The notes under the pieces: model-generated
Seen by the model: only the letters and a program-made list of their open reading frames with translations
What the model was told of the DNA's origin: nothing
Database searches by the model: none
Shown: piece after piece, positions 11,140 to 21,564 of the stretch
Position numbering within the stretch: the first letter of the stretch is position 1
How the letters are laid out: each line of letters begins with the position of its first letter
Position numbers and translations under genes: made by a program
Source of the DNA: Camelus bactrianus
Lineage: Eukaryota; Chordata; Mammalia; Artiodactyla; Camelidae
Length of the DNA: 64,000 nt
Direction: 5' to 3'
NCBI RefSeq assembly: GCF_048773025.1
Contig: NC_133559.1
Span: 3,130,501-3,194,500 of the forward strand

Positions 11140-11490
11140 CTCAGACACACACACAGACACACAGCTACAACCATACCCACAGTCAGGTACACACACAATC
11201 ATACAAAATACACAGCTGCAGACACATACAGAACACAAACACATGCAGACACAACCAGACATACACAATCACACACACATGTACAATCACACAAGATACA
11301 CAACCACATAAACACAGAGACACACACAGATACACACAATCCCGCACACACAGACGTAAGACACACAGCCACACAGACACGCGTAGATGTCCTTACCACA
11401 TCCAGAGGCACACAGACACACGGATGGATGGACACAATCACAGACAGAGATGAGACCTCCACAGGCACAAGATACATAACACACAGTCAC
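11140..11490. repeat. CA-rich cryptic simple repeat
   Basis: About 350 bases of CACA/CAGACA/CATACA interrupted motifs without one clean period. Reverse-strand frames here give Cys/Val-rich pseudo-proteins that should be ignored. Confidence 0.85.
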
Positions 11491-11494
11491 ACCT

Positions 11495-11680
11495 TGTTTT
11501 CTCACATCTTTTTGTTCCGTTGGAGGATAGTCAGCTTCCAATGTGGTGTCAATTTCACATTCCCCTGTCTTTGATGACAGAATGGGGAGGGGCTGGCCGA
11601 AACTTTGGTGGATAATCCCATATTTTGCCTCTTGTCTTGACTTTTAAAGAATTTGCATTCGTTATTCAAGGTGCTGGCCT
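11495..11680. promoter_or_regulatory. AT-richer island, possible conserved element
   Basis: Directly after the CA-rich tract, sequence with TTTTCTCACATCTTTTTG, AATCCCATATTTTGCC and TTTAAAGAATTTGCATTCG (the last includes an octamer-like ATTTGCAT) differs from the GC-rich DNA that follows. No repeat match is recognised. Confidence 0.25.
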
Positions 11681-12028
11681 GGCTAGGAGAGTGCAGCGTT
11701 ATGGGCTGGGGCCCAGTGGGGACGCAGCACGAGGCCGCTGCTCCTCAGCCAGGTGTGCTGTCCGGGCAGAGCCGGCTGAGGCCGGGCTGGTCCAGGTCTG
11801 TCCCCCAGCCAGCAGTGACCTGCCAGCAGTCAACGAGCGGGAGCAGGGAGAACGCGCCCTGGAATGTGCACCCATGAGGGCGGGGGCTTCGTGTGTCCAC
11901 CGCCAACACAGCCCCAGTGCTCAGGGCGCCTGGCCCGCGGCCAGCGCTCAGCAGACACGCACGCCTAGCAAAGCTCGGCGCCGCTGTTACGTCCACTTCC
12001 CAGCAACGAAGTGAGGCAGGAGGGCTGA

Positions 12029-12050
12029 GAGACCGGGGGGGGGGTCTCCC
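12029..12050. other. G10 run inside a small inverted repeat
   Basis: GAGACC and GGTCTC arms surround a run of ten G residues (12035-12044). The arms can pair around a G loop. It is prone to slippage and sequencing error. Confidence 0.5.
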
Positions 12051-12424
12051 CAGGGGCTTGCAGGGGCTCTAACAAGCCCAAGGGGGCTGGCGGGGAGAGG
12101 AAGCACGCTGGCAGCAGTTCCTTCCTGAGGCTGGGTGCGTGATGTGAAAGAAGGGGCTCCATTCTCTGTACTTCTCTGCGCGCATCAAGTAGTCACACTG
12201 ACACACGTAAAAGTCCTTGCAGCCCCTGTGGACTGAACCCCACCCCATGGGATCAGACCTTTCCAGACTGCATGGGGTCCTGCTTGGGGTCGGGGGGGCA
12301 GCTGGGGGGACCCCCAGGGCCTTCGGACGAGGCAGCCCCCTGTGAGCACGGGGCCAGATGCCGAGGCTGACACGACTCTGGAAGTTTCCCAATAGCACCC
12401 CACGAGTGCACGCCCACTGCACCC

Positions 12425-12745
12425 GTGTTTACACCAGTCAGATAGCACGACAAACACACATACATTGTTTGTACACACAATGCAATGCATTCATCAGTGT
12501 GTGTGCACACAGCAATGCAGCAAACACTGCCACATGTGCATGAAAGCACACACCCACACACATTCATATCACATGCACACGTGTGTGCCCCACACAATAT
12601 CACCCATGTTTATGCATAGTTACACACCATGTGAGTATGCATACACTACACAATCACACATATCTACACATGCACACAGCCCCCCATCTAAAATACCTAC
12701 ACAAATGCACACACACCTACACACACGTGCACACATGTTCCCCTG
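12425..12745. repeat. CA-rich cryptic simple repeat
   Basis: About 320 bases of ACACA/CACATG interrupted repeats. It is the second CA-rich block on this strand within 1.3 kb and gives spurious His/Thr-rich frames. Confidence 0.8.
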
Positions 12746-12849
12746 AGCAGGACCAAGTGACCAGAAAAGACATTGTCCACTAGCTCAGCAACCTGGCACC
12801 AGCTGCGAGGTTTGGTTTCCCCTGTTAGTTGCAGGAACCTGAACTTGGC

Positions 12850-12950
12850 CCCTCAATTCTTGCCTAATTCCCCCGTTTTACAGCTGGGGACATGGAGATA
12901 CCAGGTTGCCCAGCAATCTGTCTGAGAGGAAGGGAACTGGTTAGTTTCAT
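12850..12950 (-). repeat. MIR fragment
   Basis: CCCCCGTTTTACAGCTGGGG and the following ACATGGAGATACCAG are the reverse complement of the MIR core (CTGTAAAATGGGG). Confidence 0.55.
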
Positions 12951-13221
12951 GCTGGTAACCCAGCAGCTCTCACACGTTACCTCTATTCCTGCCACAGCCG
13001 CAGGTGGCAGACAGGTCCCCACAGTGCAGACATGGTGGGGGGGGGTGTGCAACCAATGACCCAAAGACAACCAGCAATGCAGCTGGGATGAGACACAGGC
13101 TGCCACCTCTGAGCCCCCACCTCCCGACCGGGAGGGAGGAAGCTCTCACATTTGCCTTCGCTCCTCCACCTGCAGACAGATGGCACTAACACTCCGCCCC
13201 AATTTCCAGAGGCGCCCAGCC

Positions 13222-13365
13222 CTTCACCTGCGTTAACTCACTGAGCCCCTAGGCCCATCTGTGGAGTCAGCACTACTGTCAGGCCCATTTTGCAGATGAG
13301 GACATTGAGGTATAGGCGGTGACACCACCCACCGGGGTCTGAACCCTGAAGACTCGAATGCAGGG
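13222..13365 (-). repeat. MIR SINE fragment
   Basis: GCCCATTTTGCAGATGAGGA, CATTGAGGTATAGG and GGGTCTGAACCCTG are in reverse MIR order. Confidence 0.6.
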
Positions 13366-13382
13366 CAGGGTGCAGCTATACC

Positions 13383-13535
13383 AAGGTTCTCACCGGGGTG
13401 GCCCATGGAGTCACCCAGGAGCCTGGAAAATCCACCACTCCTGGGTCCTCCCACCCTGAGATTCTGAGTGAACTGGTCTGTGGGGTGGAAGGTGGGCCTC
13501 AGGATTTTGGAAGCGCAACGCTGTGGTGGGGGGCA
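13383..13535 (-). mobile_element. MER5-like hAT fragment
   Basis: AAGGTTCTCACCGGGGTG, GGAGTCACCCAGGAGCCTGG and GGTGGGCCTCAGGATTTTGG follow the reverse MER5A pattern. The far terminus is missing or too diverged to see. Confidence 0.45.
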
Positions 13536-14098
13536 GCTCCCCGGGGCTCATCGGCTTCTGGAAGCCTCCTGCCTCCCTCCTCAAGGGCCCCAGGGAGGGT
13601 CCCGGGGGAGGTGCCCGAATTAAAATCAGACAACAGGAGGGGCTCCCTGCCCACGTCACTTTGGTCCCAACGCCCTAGGCCAGCAGGTCCCCAGAGAAGC
13701 GGTTGCGAAGACGACCAAGGTGTGAAGCTGACGGGTGTCCTTGAGCGGGGCCAGATGGCTGCTCAGCGGGCAGGTGGTGCCGCCCGTGCTGCCAAGAGGC
13801 TCCGGGGAGGCCCAGGGGCTCAGTCAGAAGCCCAGGCTCCCTGCCCAGAAGGTGACTTTGGAACCTTGTGAATTCAGACGTGACAGCTCAGAAGCTAGGA
13901 GGGCCCCTCTCCAGAACCAGCCCCTCTGCAAGCCTTGGCCACCAGAGACCATGTGTTCCTAGCAGGGACAGTGGAAGGGGACCCCAAGGCCGTGCAGCGG
14001 CCGGGGAGCGGGGGCAGAGCAGCACTTGCAGCAGGACGTGGACACAGGTGTGTGTGCATGTGCAGAGGCGGAGGGCCACGGGTCTCGGGCCAGCGGGC
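13535..14098. other. GC-rich unique sequence, nothing recognised
   Basis: Very GC-rich, with overlapping frames on both strands but no domain, splice-framed exon or repeat that I can support. Confidence 0.4.
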
Positions 14099-14175
14099 TT
14101 TGCTGTGTGGCTCTGGTCCAGCACTCTGCCTCTCTGAGCCGCAATTTACTTCTCCATCTGGGAAAGGGGAGAAAA
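14098..14175 (+). repeat. MIR fragment
   Basis: GTGTGGCTCTGGTCCAGCA, CTGCCTCTCTGAGCC and CATCTGGGAAAGGGG match the forward MIR core. Confidence 0.55.
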
Positions 14176-14179
14176 ATCT

Positions 14180-15970
14180 CTGCTTTGTCCCAGGGACTGA
14201 GAGAAGGTATTTATTTGAACCCCCGACCCAGGCATTTGAAACCAAGCCTCATCGCTTCCCTTCCTCCTCACCGAACTCCACAGGGAATTGGGAGTGAGGG
14301 AGGGCACCACGGGGTTGGCTTCTGCCTGCGTCCATCCACTCCATACCTCCCCTGCATCCTGGCATCCTCTCCCAGCTTCGCCAGCTGGAGGGGCCACCCC
14401 TCTCTCACAATCTCTTGCTCCCTGCCCACCCACCCCTGCTCCCTCTCTCTGCCTGTCTCTCCCTTGTCTTATGGTCCCAAGCCTTGTGGGGTCACAGGCT
14501 CCCACACAGACGGGACACAGCAGTCTCCCAGGCAGCAGCCACGCCAGTGCTCCCGGCCCTAGGGCCTTCCAGATGTGGCCTCCTGACACACCCCTGGTTC
14601 CAGTCCCCACAGGCCCTCCAAGGGGCGCTGTTCCACTTGGGCAGCCTCTGGATGTCCATTCTGACCCCTTGGGAGAACTTGGACATGGCCTGGACGCCCC
14701 AAACTGCTCAGAGCCACCCCCCTGCCAAGTTGGGGAGAGGAGGGAGCCGCCGGGCCCCGAGCCAACTGATTTCCTCTGCTGGCGCCTGGTGGTGGGCAGC
14801 CCGCCTCTGGCAGCGGCCTGGCATCGGAAGGTGCTGGCAGACCGCAGGCGTGGAGGGAGACAGTGAGCAGGGGCCACATCCAGCCCGCCCACGGCCCCCA
14901 GGACAGCAGTCTCTCCCACTTGGAGCTGGAAGTGGTGCTTTTGGAGGAGGGGCGTGTCTTCGCATCACCGTTGCAGTGAATCTGCTGTATTCTGGAGTTC
15001 AAGCCGGGACCTGTCTGTGTTAGGGCCTGTGGCTGAATATTTCCTGTCTCTTAAAACAAGAGACACCCGCCCACCCCCAAGCCGCCCCCAACCCCCCACC
15101 GCCAAGTGCTGAGCCGGCAGAGAAGAGGCTGCACTTTATCTATCTCCCTCACTGCCCACAGGCTCGGAGTGGCGGGGGTGGGGCCGGGGAGCAGTGTGTA
15201 CATCCCTCCTCTTCTCATGGGATCTGAGTGGGTTTTCCAACATGGGATGTGAGCTTTGAGTGAGCAGGAAAGACTGATGCTGGGAACGGGCAGCCTGGGT
15301 CTGAGAGGATGCTCTCAACGGCCTTACTAGTATCTGTGAGAACTTTCTCCAGGAAGGAAGCCAGGGGTAAAAAGGAGGAAAACCCCTGAGCACCCCTGAG
15401 CTCAGTGGACGCAAGGAGCCCCGGGACAGCCCGCCAGCCCTCCGGGCCCCAGGACGGGGGTCTTGAGTCTGGTCTGGGGCAGCCCCAAGTCCGGTGGGAC
15501 TCCCCCAGCCGTCCCTGCTTCAGGGCCGGGGTGTTTGTGGTTTTCCTCTTTCCTGATCTATTCTGGGCTCGCTCTGCTCCCGGCCAGGCTGGGAAAGGGG
15601 CTGAGGCCAGGGGAGGGCAGCGGGGAGCTGGAGGAAGCCGGGAGGAGGCAGGCGTGGATAATTTAGGAGCTGCTCTGGGCAGGCCCCTGGAGAGTGTGGG
15701 CAGGGGAGGGCGGAGGTGACAGATGGAAGGCCCGTTTATTAAGGGTGACTCAAAAGATGCAAAGGGTTTTCGTGGGAGCCCTGGTGGGAAGGGAGGCTCA
15801 GAGCCACTGTGGTGAGGGCTGGGCGTGGTGCCCAGCCCGAAGCTGGAGCCACAGAGCTGGGCACTGGCCCTGGGAAGTGTCTCTGACCAGCGTACATGCC
15901 AGCCTGTGTCTAGCCCAGCCAGGCCTGCAGGCTCTGCGACGCCCCTCTGCATTCCTGCTCCACCCTTGGG
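14180..15970. other. Long GC-rich stretch, no gene supported
   Basis: Contains the longest competing frames of this part (257 and 263 codons on the minus strand, 202 on the plus strand), none with a domain. A short AT-richer piece at 15020-15065 holds a hairpin, listed separately. I see nothing else that can be named. Confidence 0.45.
15045..15065. other. Perfect 8-bp hairpin with 5-nt loop
   Basis: TGTCTCTT and AAGAGACA are exact reverse complements separated by AAAAC. It is short enough to arise by chance. Confidence 0.5.
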
Positions 15971-15974
15971 CAGA

Positions 15975-16078
15975 CCTGGCCCACACGCTGGCCTCAGTTT
16001 GTCCACCTATAAAATGGGGAGATTCGTGCTGTCCTTCTCACATGGAAGAGCCTGGCACACAGCAGGGATGCAATAATC
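15975..16078 (+). repeat. MIR SINE fragment
   Basis: GGCCTCAGTTTGTCCACCTA, TAAAATGGGGAGATTCG and GCCTGGCACACAGCAGGG match the forward MIR core and 3' part. Confidence 0.65.
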
Positions 16079-16204
16079 TCAATTTCCCCCTTTTCTTCCT
16101 TTTAACACACTCCATAGTTGAAGCTGCCCTGAAGCCCGGGCTGCCCCAGGCTGAGATTCTTCGGCTTGATCCATTCCATTCTCAGACCAGTGGTTCAGGG
16201 CAAG

Positions 16205-16480
16205 ATCCATACTCTTAGCCTGGCATGCAGGCCCTGCCCCAGTTTACCCCAGACCCTCCCTCCTGCTCATCTCCCACCTTGCCAGGGCCTGACCTCCAGC
16301 TTCCCTTTTTTAAGGTACCCAAGCCCCATCCTCCCTACAAGCTCACCCCCCCCCCCCATAGAGAATGCCCAGCCGCTTCCCTCCACTGGCCTAACTCCTA
16401 TACATGTCCTTTGAGGACTTAAGCATCACCTCCTCCAGGGAGCCTTCCAGGGATGCTTCTAGCCTGCCACACCTTGTAGA
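16205..16480 (+). repeat. L2 LINE fragment with a C12 run
   Basis: CAGGCCCTGCCCCAGTTTAC, CTCATCTCCCACCTTGCC and later CATCACCTCCTCCAGGGAG follow the L2 3' order. A run of twelve C residues lies at 16346-16357. Confidence 0.5.
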
Positions 16481-16904
16481 GTTTCCAGAGTACCTGACCT
16501 GGGCCAATGCTGAGCCTGGAAACTGTGCCAACAGAGCTGAGGCTGGCACGGAGGGTGTTCACAGTGCCTAGGGAAGACACGCTTTCTGGAGGCAGCGGGA
16601 AACTGGACAGGAAAGGCTTACTTTGCTGGGGAAAAGATGCTCTGGGGGGAGGGGGGCCTTTCACTCCAACGAAGACAAAAGAGCAATACTGACCCCTCCA
16701 GGGACTTTCAGAGGGGAGGTCCACACCTGGCTCCCAGCAGGGCCTGGAAGCTTGGGGTGCACCTGCAGAGGGGAGAGCCACCCCACGAAGAATGGGCACA
16801 GAGGATTTGCTAATCCGAGGACCCCCCACGTCACCACTTTGAAGGTGAAGCTCAAAGCCAGACCATCCTCCTCACGTTAACATGAGAAAAGCAAGTCCCC
16901 AACC

Positions 16905-17085
16905 TCCACCATGATTTGCGAATTCTCCCTCTATACCCATTGAATTAGAGTGTCCAGCGGGGCCGCGGGAGCACAGGCAGGTATTAAATTTTAATGAGCA
17001 CTAATGGCTTTGCCCTACTTTGTGAGTGCCGGGCCTACATTTATGAACGTTTAATTTCTCAGGCCTTGACCTCTTTCTTTCCCTC
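16905..17085. promoter_or_regulatory. AT-rich candidate conserved noncoding element
   Basis: A distinct island with CCATTGAATTAGAG, GGTATTAAATTTTAATGAGC, CACTAATGGCTTTG and ACATTTATGAACGTTTAATT. TAAT-core homeodomain-type motifs recur several times, and AATTTTAAT is partly palindromic. No repeat family is recognised and the flanks are GC-rich. Enhancer role is inferred. Confidence 0.45.
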
Positions 17086-17840
17086 TCCTGCCACCCTCTT
17101 GCCGACTTCCACCCTCACAGAAGTTTGCGGGCAGCAGGTAGGGTGGGAACCTTCCTGGACCACCTGACAGCCGGCTCCCTGAGCCCAGGGACTAAATACT
17201 CCTCCTCCTGGGAGGAACAGCAGAACTCAACAATCACCACCCACAGGCAGCGAGCAGCCGGCAGTAACCGTCAGTCTGATGCAAGGCAGGTGGCGTTTCA
17301 TCAGTCCCTCTGCTCACAGGTAGGTTGACGGAGCACTGGGACAGCCAGCCCCTGGGACGGGGGTGGACATTACACCGATGCCTACAGACCCGCACCCCAC
17401 CACCAACCCCCAAGACCAAAGTTCCCCAAGCCCAGCTCTGTCCCAGGGGCCCTGAATCAGGACTGCAGGGCTGGGGTGGCAACCAAGCCCCTGCTGCCCC
17501 CTGGCGGTGATGAGGCCCACTTGCCTGTGGAGGGGCGGTGCTGACCACAAACCCCTTGGCTCAGGCCAAGGCTGGGGGACTGCCTGGTTCTAGACCAGAA
17601 CTCCTAGAAAGAGCAAAGCCTGGAGTCGGCTGCTACCTCGTGGGTGTGGGTCCCAGGGCCTTTGTGGGACCACATATCACACCGCAGCCTGAAGAAAGAC
17701 TGATCCAGAAGGCTCCAGGCTTGTCTCATTCAGTGACAGGTGGCCCTTTGGGTCTCAGAAGTCATCTCTGCTAAATGAAGTTAACAAAACATCCTCCCAG
17801 CTGCCTCAGTAGCCCTGCAGCTCCAAAGTACGGTCAATGC
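17085..17840. other. Unique GC-rich sequence, nothing recognised
   Basis: No repeat family, exon or motif cluster was seen. Confidence 0.4.
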
Positions 17841-17844
17841 CAGT

Positions 17845-17905
17845 AGCGCTTATTAAGTGCCTACTGTGTGCCAGGTGCCAGGCAGGACTGCGCTGTACCA
17901 GCAGC
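17845..17905 (-). repeat. L2 3' tail fragment
   Basis: GCGCTTATTAAGTGCCTACT and GTGTGCCAGGTGCCAGGCA are the reverse complement of the L2/MIR shared tail. Confidence 0.55.
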
Positions 17906-18119
17906 AGACACGAGTGCCAACAGGAGGCCTAGGGTGATGCAATCAAGACACCACAGCTCATTTGGCCTGGAGCCCCCGGGAGGGTGTAGGCCACTGCCTG
18001 CCCCCTGCCCCTGTGCACCCGGAGGCCCTCGGACACAGCTGAAGCTCACAGGGTCACTCCCCCTCTAACGAAGAGCCCTTGCCCTAAAGGTCAGGGAGGC
18101 AACTGCCTGGCTAGCCCCT

Positions 18120-18202
18120 TCCACCACCTTCTGGCTGTGCTATCTGGCTGGGCCTCAGTTTTCTCATCTGTGAACTGGGGACAGTGGGAGAACCTCTACC
18201 TT
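18120..18202 (+). repeat. MIR fragment
   Basis: TCTGGCTGTGCTATCTGGCT, GGGCCTCAGTTTTCTCATCT and GTGAACTGGGGAC match the forward MIR core. Confidence 0.65.
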
Positions 18203-18207
18203 AACAA

Positions 18208-18605
18208 GACTGCCAGATAAAATACAGGGAAATTTAAATTTCAGATAAACGATGAATACATTTTTAAATATAACAGTTTCATGAAGATATAATTCACACA
18301 CCCTACCCAATTCACCCATTTAAAGTATGCAATTCAATGGTTTTTAGTACATTCTTGGGTTGGGCAATTGCCACCACTGTCCATCTTAGAATATAGTCAT
18401 CACTCCGAAACGAAGCCCCCTACCCACTAGCAGTCACTTCCGTTTTCCCCCAGCCCTAGGTCATGAATACGTTTTCAGCATAAGCATATTCCAAATATTA
18501 CATGGGACACACTTGTACAAAAATGTGTTTTTTGTTTATCTGAAGCTGAAATTCAGTGGGGCATCCTGTCTTGTTTTTCTTTGTAAATCTGGCAGCCCTC
18601 CGCCC
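18208..18605. mobile_element. Palindromic DNA-transposon-like element split by an L1
   Basis: The left arm (GCCAGATAAAATACAGGGAA, ATTTCAGATAAACGATGAAT) and the right arm (TTGTTTATCTGAAGCTGAAA, TAAATCTGGCAGCCCT) are inverted copies of each other, the structure of a palindromic nonautonomous DNA element common in mammals. I do not recall the family name with confidence. The middle is occupied by L1 sequence. Confidence 0.55.
18270..18478 (-). mobile_element. L1M 3' fragment nested in the palindromic element
   Basis: TTTCATGAAGATATAATTCA, CACCCATTTAAAGTATGCAA, TTCAATGGTTTTTAGTACAT and TAGCAGTCACTTCCG are the reverse complement of the old L1M 3' region. The L1 lies between the two arms of the surrounding palindrome, so it inserted later. 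Confidence 0.65.
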
Positions 18606-19002
18606 AGGCCTTTTGTGGACATTAAATGCGTTAACTGCCTCGCACAGAGCCAGTGATGTGCGTGTTGGCTGTCCTGTTATTATTTTTACTACTTGTATCG
18701 CCTTCGTTCGAGTTCCCCCAGAGGCAGCGCCTGAGGAAGGGGGGAGGGGCCACGATGAACCGTCTTGCTGGACAGCCTGGGAGAGAAGGTCCCTAGGGAG
18801 GACCGGAGGACGGGGTCTTTCAGCAACGCCTCTCCTTCTTGGTGCGATGTCAGCCTCCTGCCTGGAGTGGCAGCTCACGCTTTGAATCACAGGGATCTGG
18901 AAGCCACGGGGACCTTGGAGCTCTCTGCCGGTAGGCGCCGGGACGGGCGGAGGAGAAGCTAGCGGGGCCCCAGGAGCATCCGCTACAGGGACTGGGGCAA
19001 GC

Positions 19003-19446
19003 ATACTGGGGTGAACGGTGTCCCCTCAAGTTCACGTCCACCTGGAACCTGAGAGTGTGATCCCTGACGGAAAGACGGTCTTTGCAGAGGGGGTCAAGTT
19101 AAAGTGAGTCATACTGGACCAGTGTGGGCCCTCATCCAATGCTCAGGGTCCTTAGAGGAACAGGAGAATCTGGACACAGATGCACACAGGGAAAACGGTT
19201 GTGTGAAAGCAGAGACAGAGACCAGTAGGATGCAGCCACAAGCCAAGGGACGCCAAGGATGGCTGGAAACCAGCAGGAGCTGGAAGAGACAAGGAAGGAC
19301 CCTCCCCTGGAGCCCTCCGAGGGCTCACGGCCCTGCAACACCTTGATCTTGGACTTCTGGCCTCTGGAATCATAGGAGGGCCAGTCTCTGCTATTTGAAG
19401 CTGCCCAGTTTGTGGTCCGTTTTATAGCCCTGGGACACGGATACAG
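19003..19446 (+). mobile_element. MLT1-type (ERVL-MaLR) solitary LTR fossil
   Basis: A near full-length forward LTR. Blocks in order are GTGAACGGTGTCCCCTCAAG, TCTTTGCAGAGGGGGTCAAG, TGCAGCCACAAGCCAAGG, CAACACCTTGATCTTGGACT, a CTGCCCAGTTTGTGG block and the close GGACACGGATACA. It most resembles the MLT1A group. No internal retroviral sequence is present. It is a decayed relic, probably from before or around the placental radiation. Confidence 0.7.
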
Positions 19447-19575
19447 CAAGTCACTTTATCTCTGTGCCTCAGTCTCTTTCACTAACAAAAGGGATAAAAA
19501 CGCCTGTCTCCTCTGGTGGCATGGGCATAGCACATTCATAAACCAGAGCGTTCAGCACGGTGCCCAGAACCTAAA
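19447..19575 (+). repeat. MIR fragment
   Basis: CAAGTCACTTTATCTCTGTG and CCTCAGTCTCTTTCACTAAC, followed by a diverged 3' part with CACGGTGCCCAGAACC, fit a forward MIR. It directly abuts the LTR, so the LTR may have inserted into or beside it. Confidence 0.55.
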
Positions 19576-19794
19576 TCCTGGCCAGCACAGCGGAGGCAGG
19601 GCTGCTGGTGTGGCTTTGTCTTGTTCTGTCCCAGCCCCTCTGGAGTAAGCAGCACTGACAGCAACAAACTGTGTGAGCAGCCCCAGCCGGGGAGGCTGGT
19701 GCCCTGGTTCTGTCAACTCCTGGGGCGCCAGCGGTGGGGCTGGGAACTCATCCACTATCAGTCGCCTGCGGCACCCAGCCCCTTCGCCCGGCCC

Positions 19795-19920
19795 AACCTC
19801 AAGCTTATCATTCTGCCAGCATCACGCATCTCGAGAGCGCAGACACAAAATATAATGTCATAACATCCGCAGTCCAATAACCTCTGCTTCAGGAGACAGC
19901 TCCGGCTGTCAGAGGAGCCT
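19795..19920. promoter_or_regulatory. AT-richer island, possible conserved element
   Basis: CAAGCTTATCATTCTGCC, CAAAATATAATGTCATAAC and GTCCAATAACCTCTG (a CCAAT box, reading CCAATAA) form an AT-rich block in GC-rich surroundings. Possible GATA (TTATCA) and homeodomain sites. No repeat family is recognised. Confidence 0.35.
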
Positions 19921-20029
19921 GGAGGCAAGTATTTCAGCAGGCGGAGGCCAGCACGGGGGGCTTGGCCAGGGCCAGGCTCCCTGGGGCAGGAGGGAGGGGA
20001 CAGGCACCGCCGGGGGACCGTTGGCAGGC

Positions 20030-20235
20030 ATCAAACCTCAACCCGTTTAAAATACTCGCACAGTAAATCCAAGGCAAGTAAGCGGGAGAAGCTAAAGCAA
20101 GGATAAAATATGGGCAGATATAAAGCCAGACGCCTTTATTGTTCTGAAATGTCTTCCCACAAGTTATGGGACCACAACTTGACCCTAACCCATCATATTG
20201 TTATACAGCGGGACACAAAGCGGGCTCTTGGAATT
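20030..20235. promoter_or_regulatory. AT-rich candidate conserved noncoding element
   Basis: Contains CCCGTTTAAAATACTCGC, AAGCAAGGATAAAATATGGG (GATAA), GCAGATATAAAGCC, CGCCTTTATTGTTCTGAAAT (SOX-like ATTGTTC) and CATCATATTGTTATAC. Together with 19795-19920 it may be one broken-up conserved block. Function inferred only. Confidence 0.4.
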
Positions 20236-20424
20236 AGGGCTCAAAGGGGCTCGTGGCCCTGCCTGCCAGCCTGGGCCCGGGTCCCCTCACTCGGCAGGAA
20301 TCCAACCTTGGTGTTGCTGTGAAGAGCCCCGTCCTCCTCTCCTGCTGGGCACCTCCCCTTGGTCACCCGAATGTGCCCCCTGCCTGCCTGGGCAGAGCCA
20401 GGTGTGCGGCCTCCCAAAGCGCCA

Positions 20425-20500
20425 GGCACCAAGTATTTACTGAGCACCTATTACTCTCCAGCGATGGTCCCAGATTCTGGGCACACAGCAGTACGGGAAA
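20425..20500 (-). repeat. L2 3' tail fragment
   Basis: CCAAGTATTTACTGAGCACC, TATTACTCTCCAGCGATG and GGCACACAGCAGT are the reverse L2 3' end. Confidence 0.55.
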
Positions 20501-20699
20501 GAACGCAGACTTTCCAGCCTGACCTGAGGGTGAATCTGAGCTCAGCCCCCAGCACAGCTGTGCTTCATTCTCTCCACCCCTTCTCAGGCCTTCTGGGTAA
20601 GATGGGCGAAGAGCCTACCTCTGTCCGTGGGGTCCACGTGAGACTTCAGTGCCCTGATCCATACAAAGTGCCAAGCCCCAGCCTACCCGCCACGTGGCT

Positions 20700-20850
20700 G
20701 CCTGTGAGTGACACCGCCCTCTGGGGCTCAGTTTGCTCCTCTGTAAAACGGGGGCAGTGGCTGCACCACCCCGAGAGGTTGTGAGGATTCGGGCGGTTAA
20801 TTCAGGTGTCGGGCTGCTGCAGGGAGAGCTCAATGATGTGTCAGGATTAT
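20700..20850 (+). repeat. MIR SINE fragment
   Basis: CTCTGGGGCTCAGTTTGCTC, CTCTGTAAAACGGGGGCAGT and GAGAGGTTGTGAGGATTCGG match the forward MIR core and 3' part. Confidence 0.65.
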
Positions 20851-21560
20851 GCGTATTTACCCTGAAGAGGGGACCCAGGAGGCTCGGCCAGCAGCACAGG
20901 GTGCCCTCCTCCTGTTTCAGGGTCTCTGGGACACTGAAACAGGGTGGGTGGGGTGCAGGAGGAAAAGCAGAGACGTGACCACCTGAAGGAGCTCTAAACA
21001 ACAAGGCTTGACGCCACCTGCGCGTAAATCTGATGCAAATGCACTTGTTCCCCTCACCGTGGCCCCGACACCCCCCCGCCCCGGCCGGGGATGAGCCCGG
21101 CAGCCTTTTGGAGAGGTTCTGCTCAACCACACAGCTCCAGACAATGCCAGGCGGGCCCTGGCTGGTGCCGGGCGCTGACTGCCTCTCTCCCCAGCACCTG
21201 GCTGGGGGGCCCCGGGGCCGAGTTCCCCTTCCTGGTCAGTAACGGCCACTCCAAGGTTCCGACAGGGCCCTCGACGTCACAGAGATTTTCTCCACCTTTT
21301 AGAAATCATGACGCACCTGTGACCTTGCCTGGAGGTGCTTCATCTAACCCATCTTATCGCCCACCTTGTCACCACCCAGCCACCAATACGGAGCCACCAG
21401 CCATCTCCCACTGTCCCCGTCAATGGGCAGAACCGGGTCAAGGAAGGAAAGAGGCCCAGGTATTGTCTGCCTTCTGGGTGGGGACCATTCGTCCATCCAC
21501 CCAAGTACCCTCCCTGCCTCCCCCTCCTTCTACTCACCCGTCCTTCCTTCCTTCCACCCA
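20850..21560. other. Unique GC-rich sequence, nothing recognised
   Basis: No repeat or exon could be supported. TTTACCCTGAAGAGG at the left end and TTAGAAATCATGACGCACC near 21300 are locally AT-rich but isolated. Confidence 0.35.
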
Positions 21561-21564
21561 TTTG

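Noticed and set aside
11056-11541. Cys/Val-rich frames on the minus strand
   Set aside because: They are translations of the CA-rich simple repeat, as are the similar frames at 12.4, 25.4, 43.4 and 59.2 kb.
15045-15065. Hairpin as a transcription terminator or small RNA
   Set aside because: An 8-bp stem is too short to exclude chance in 64 kb, and rho-independent terminators do not apply to nuclear mammalian DNA.
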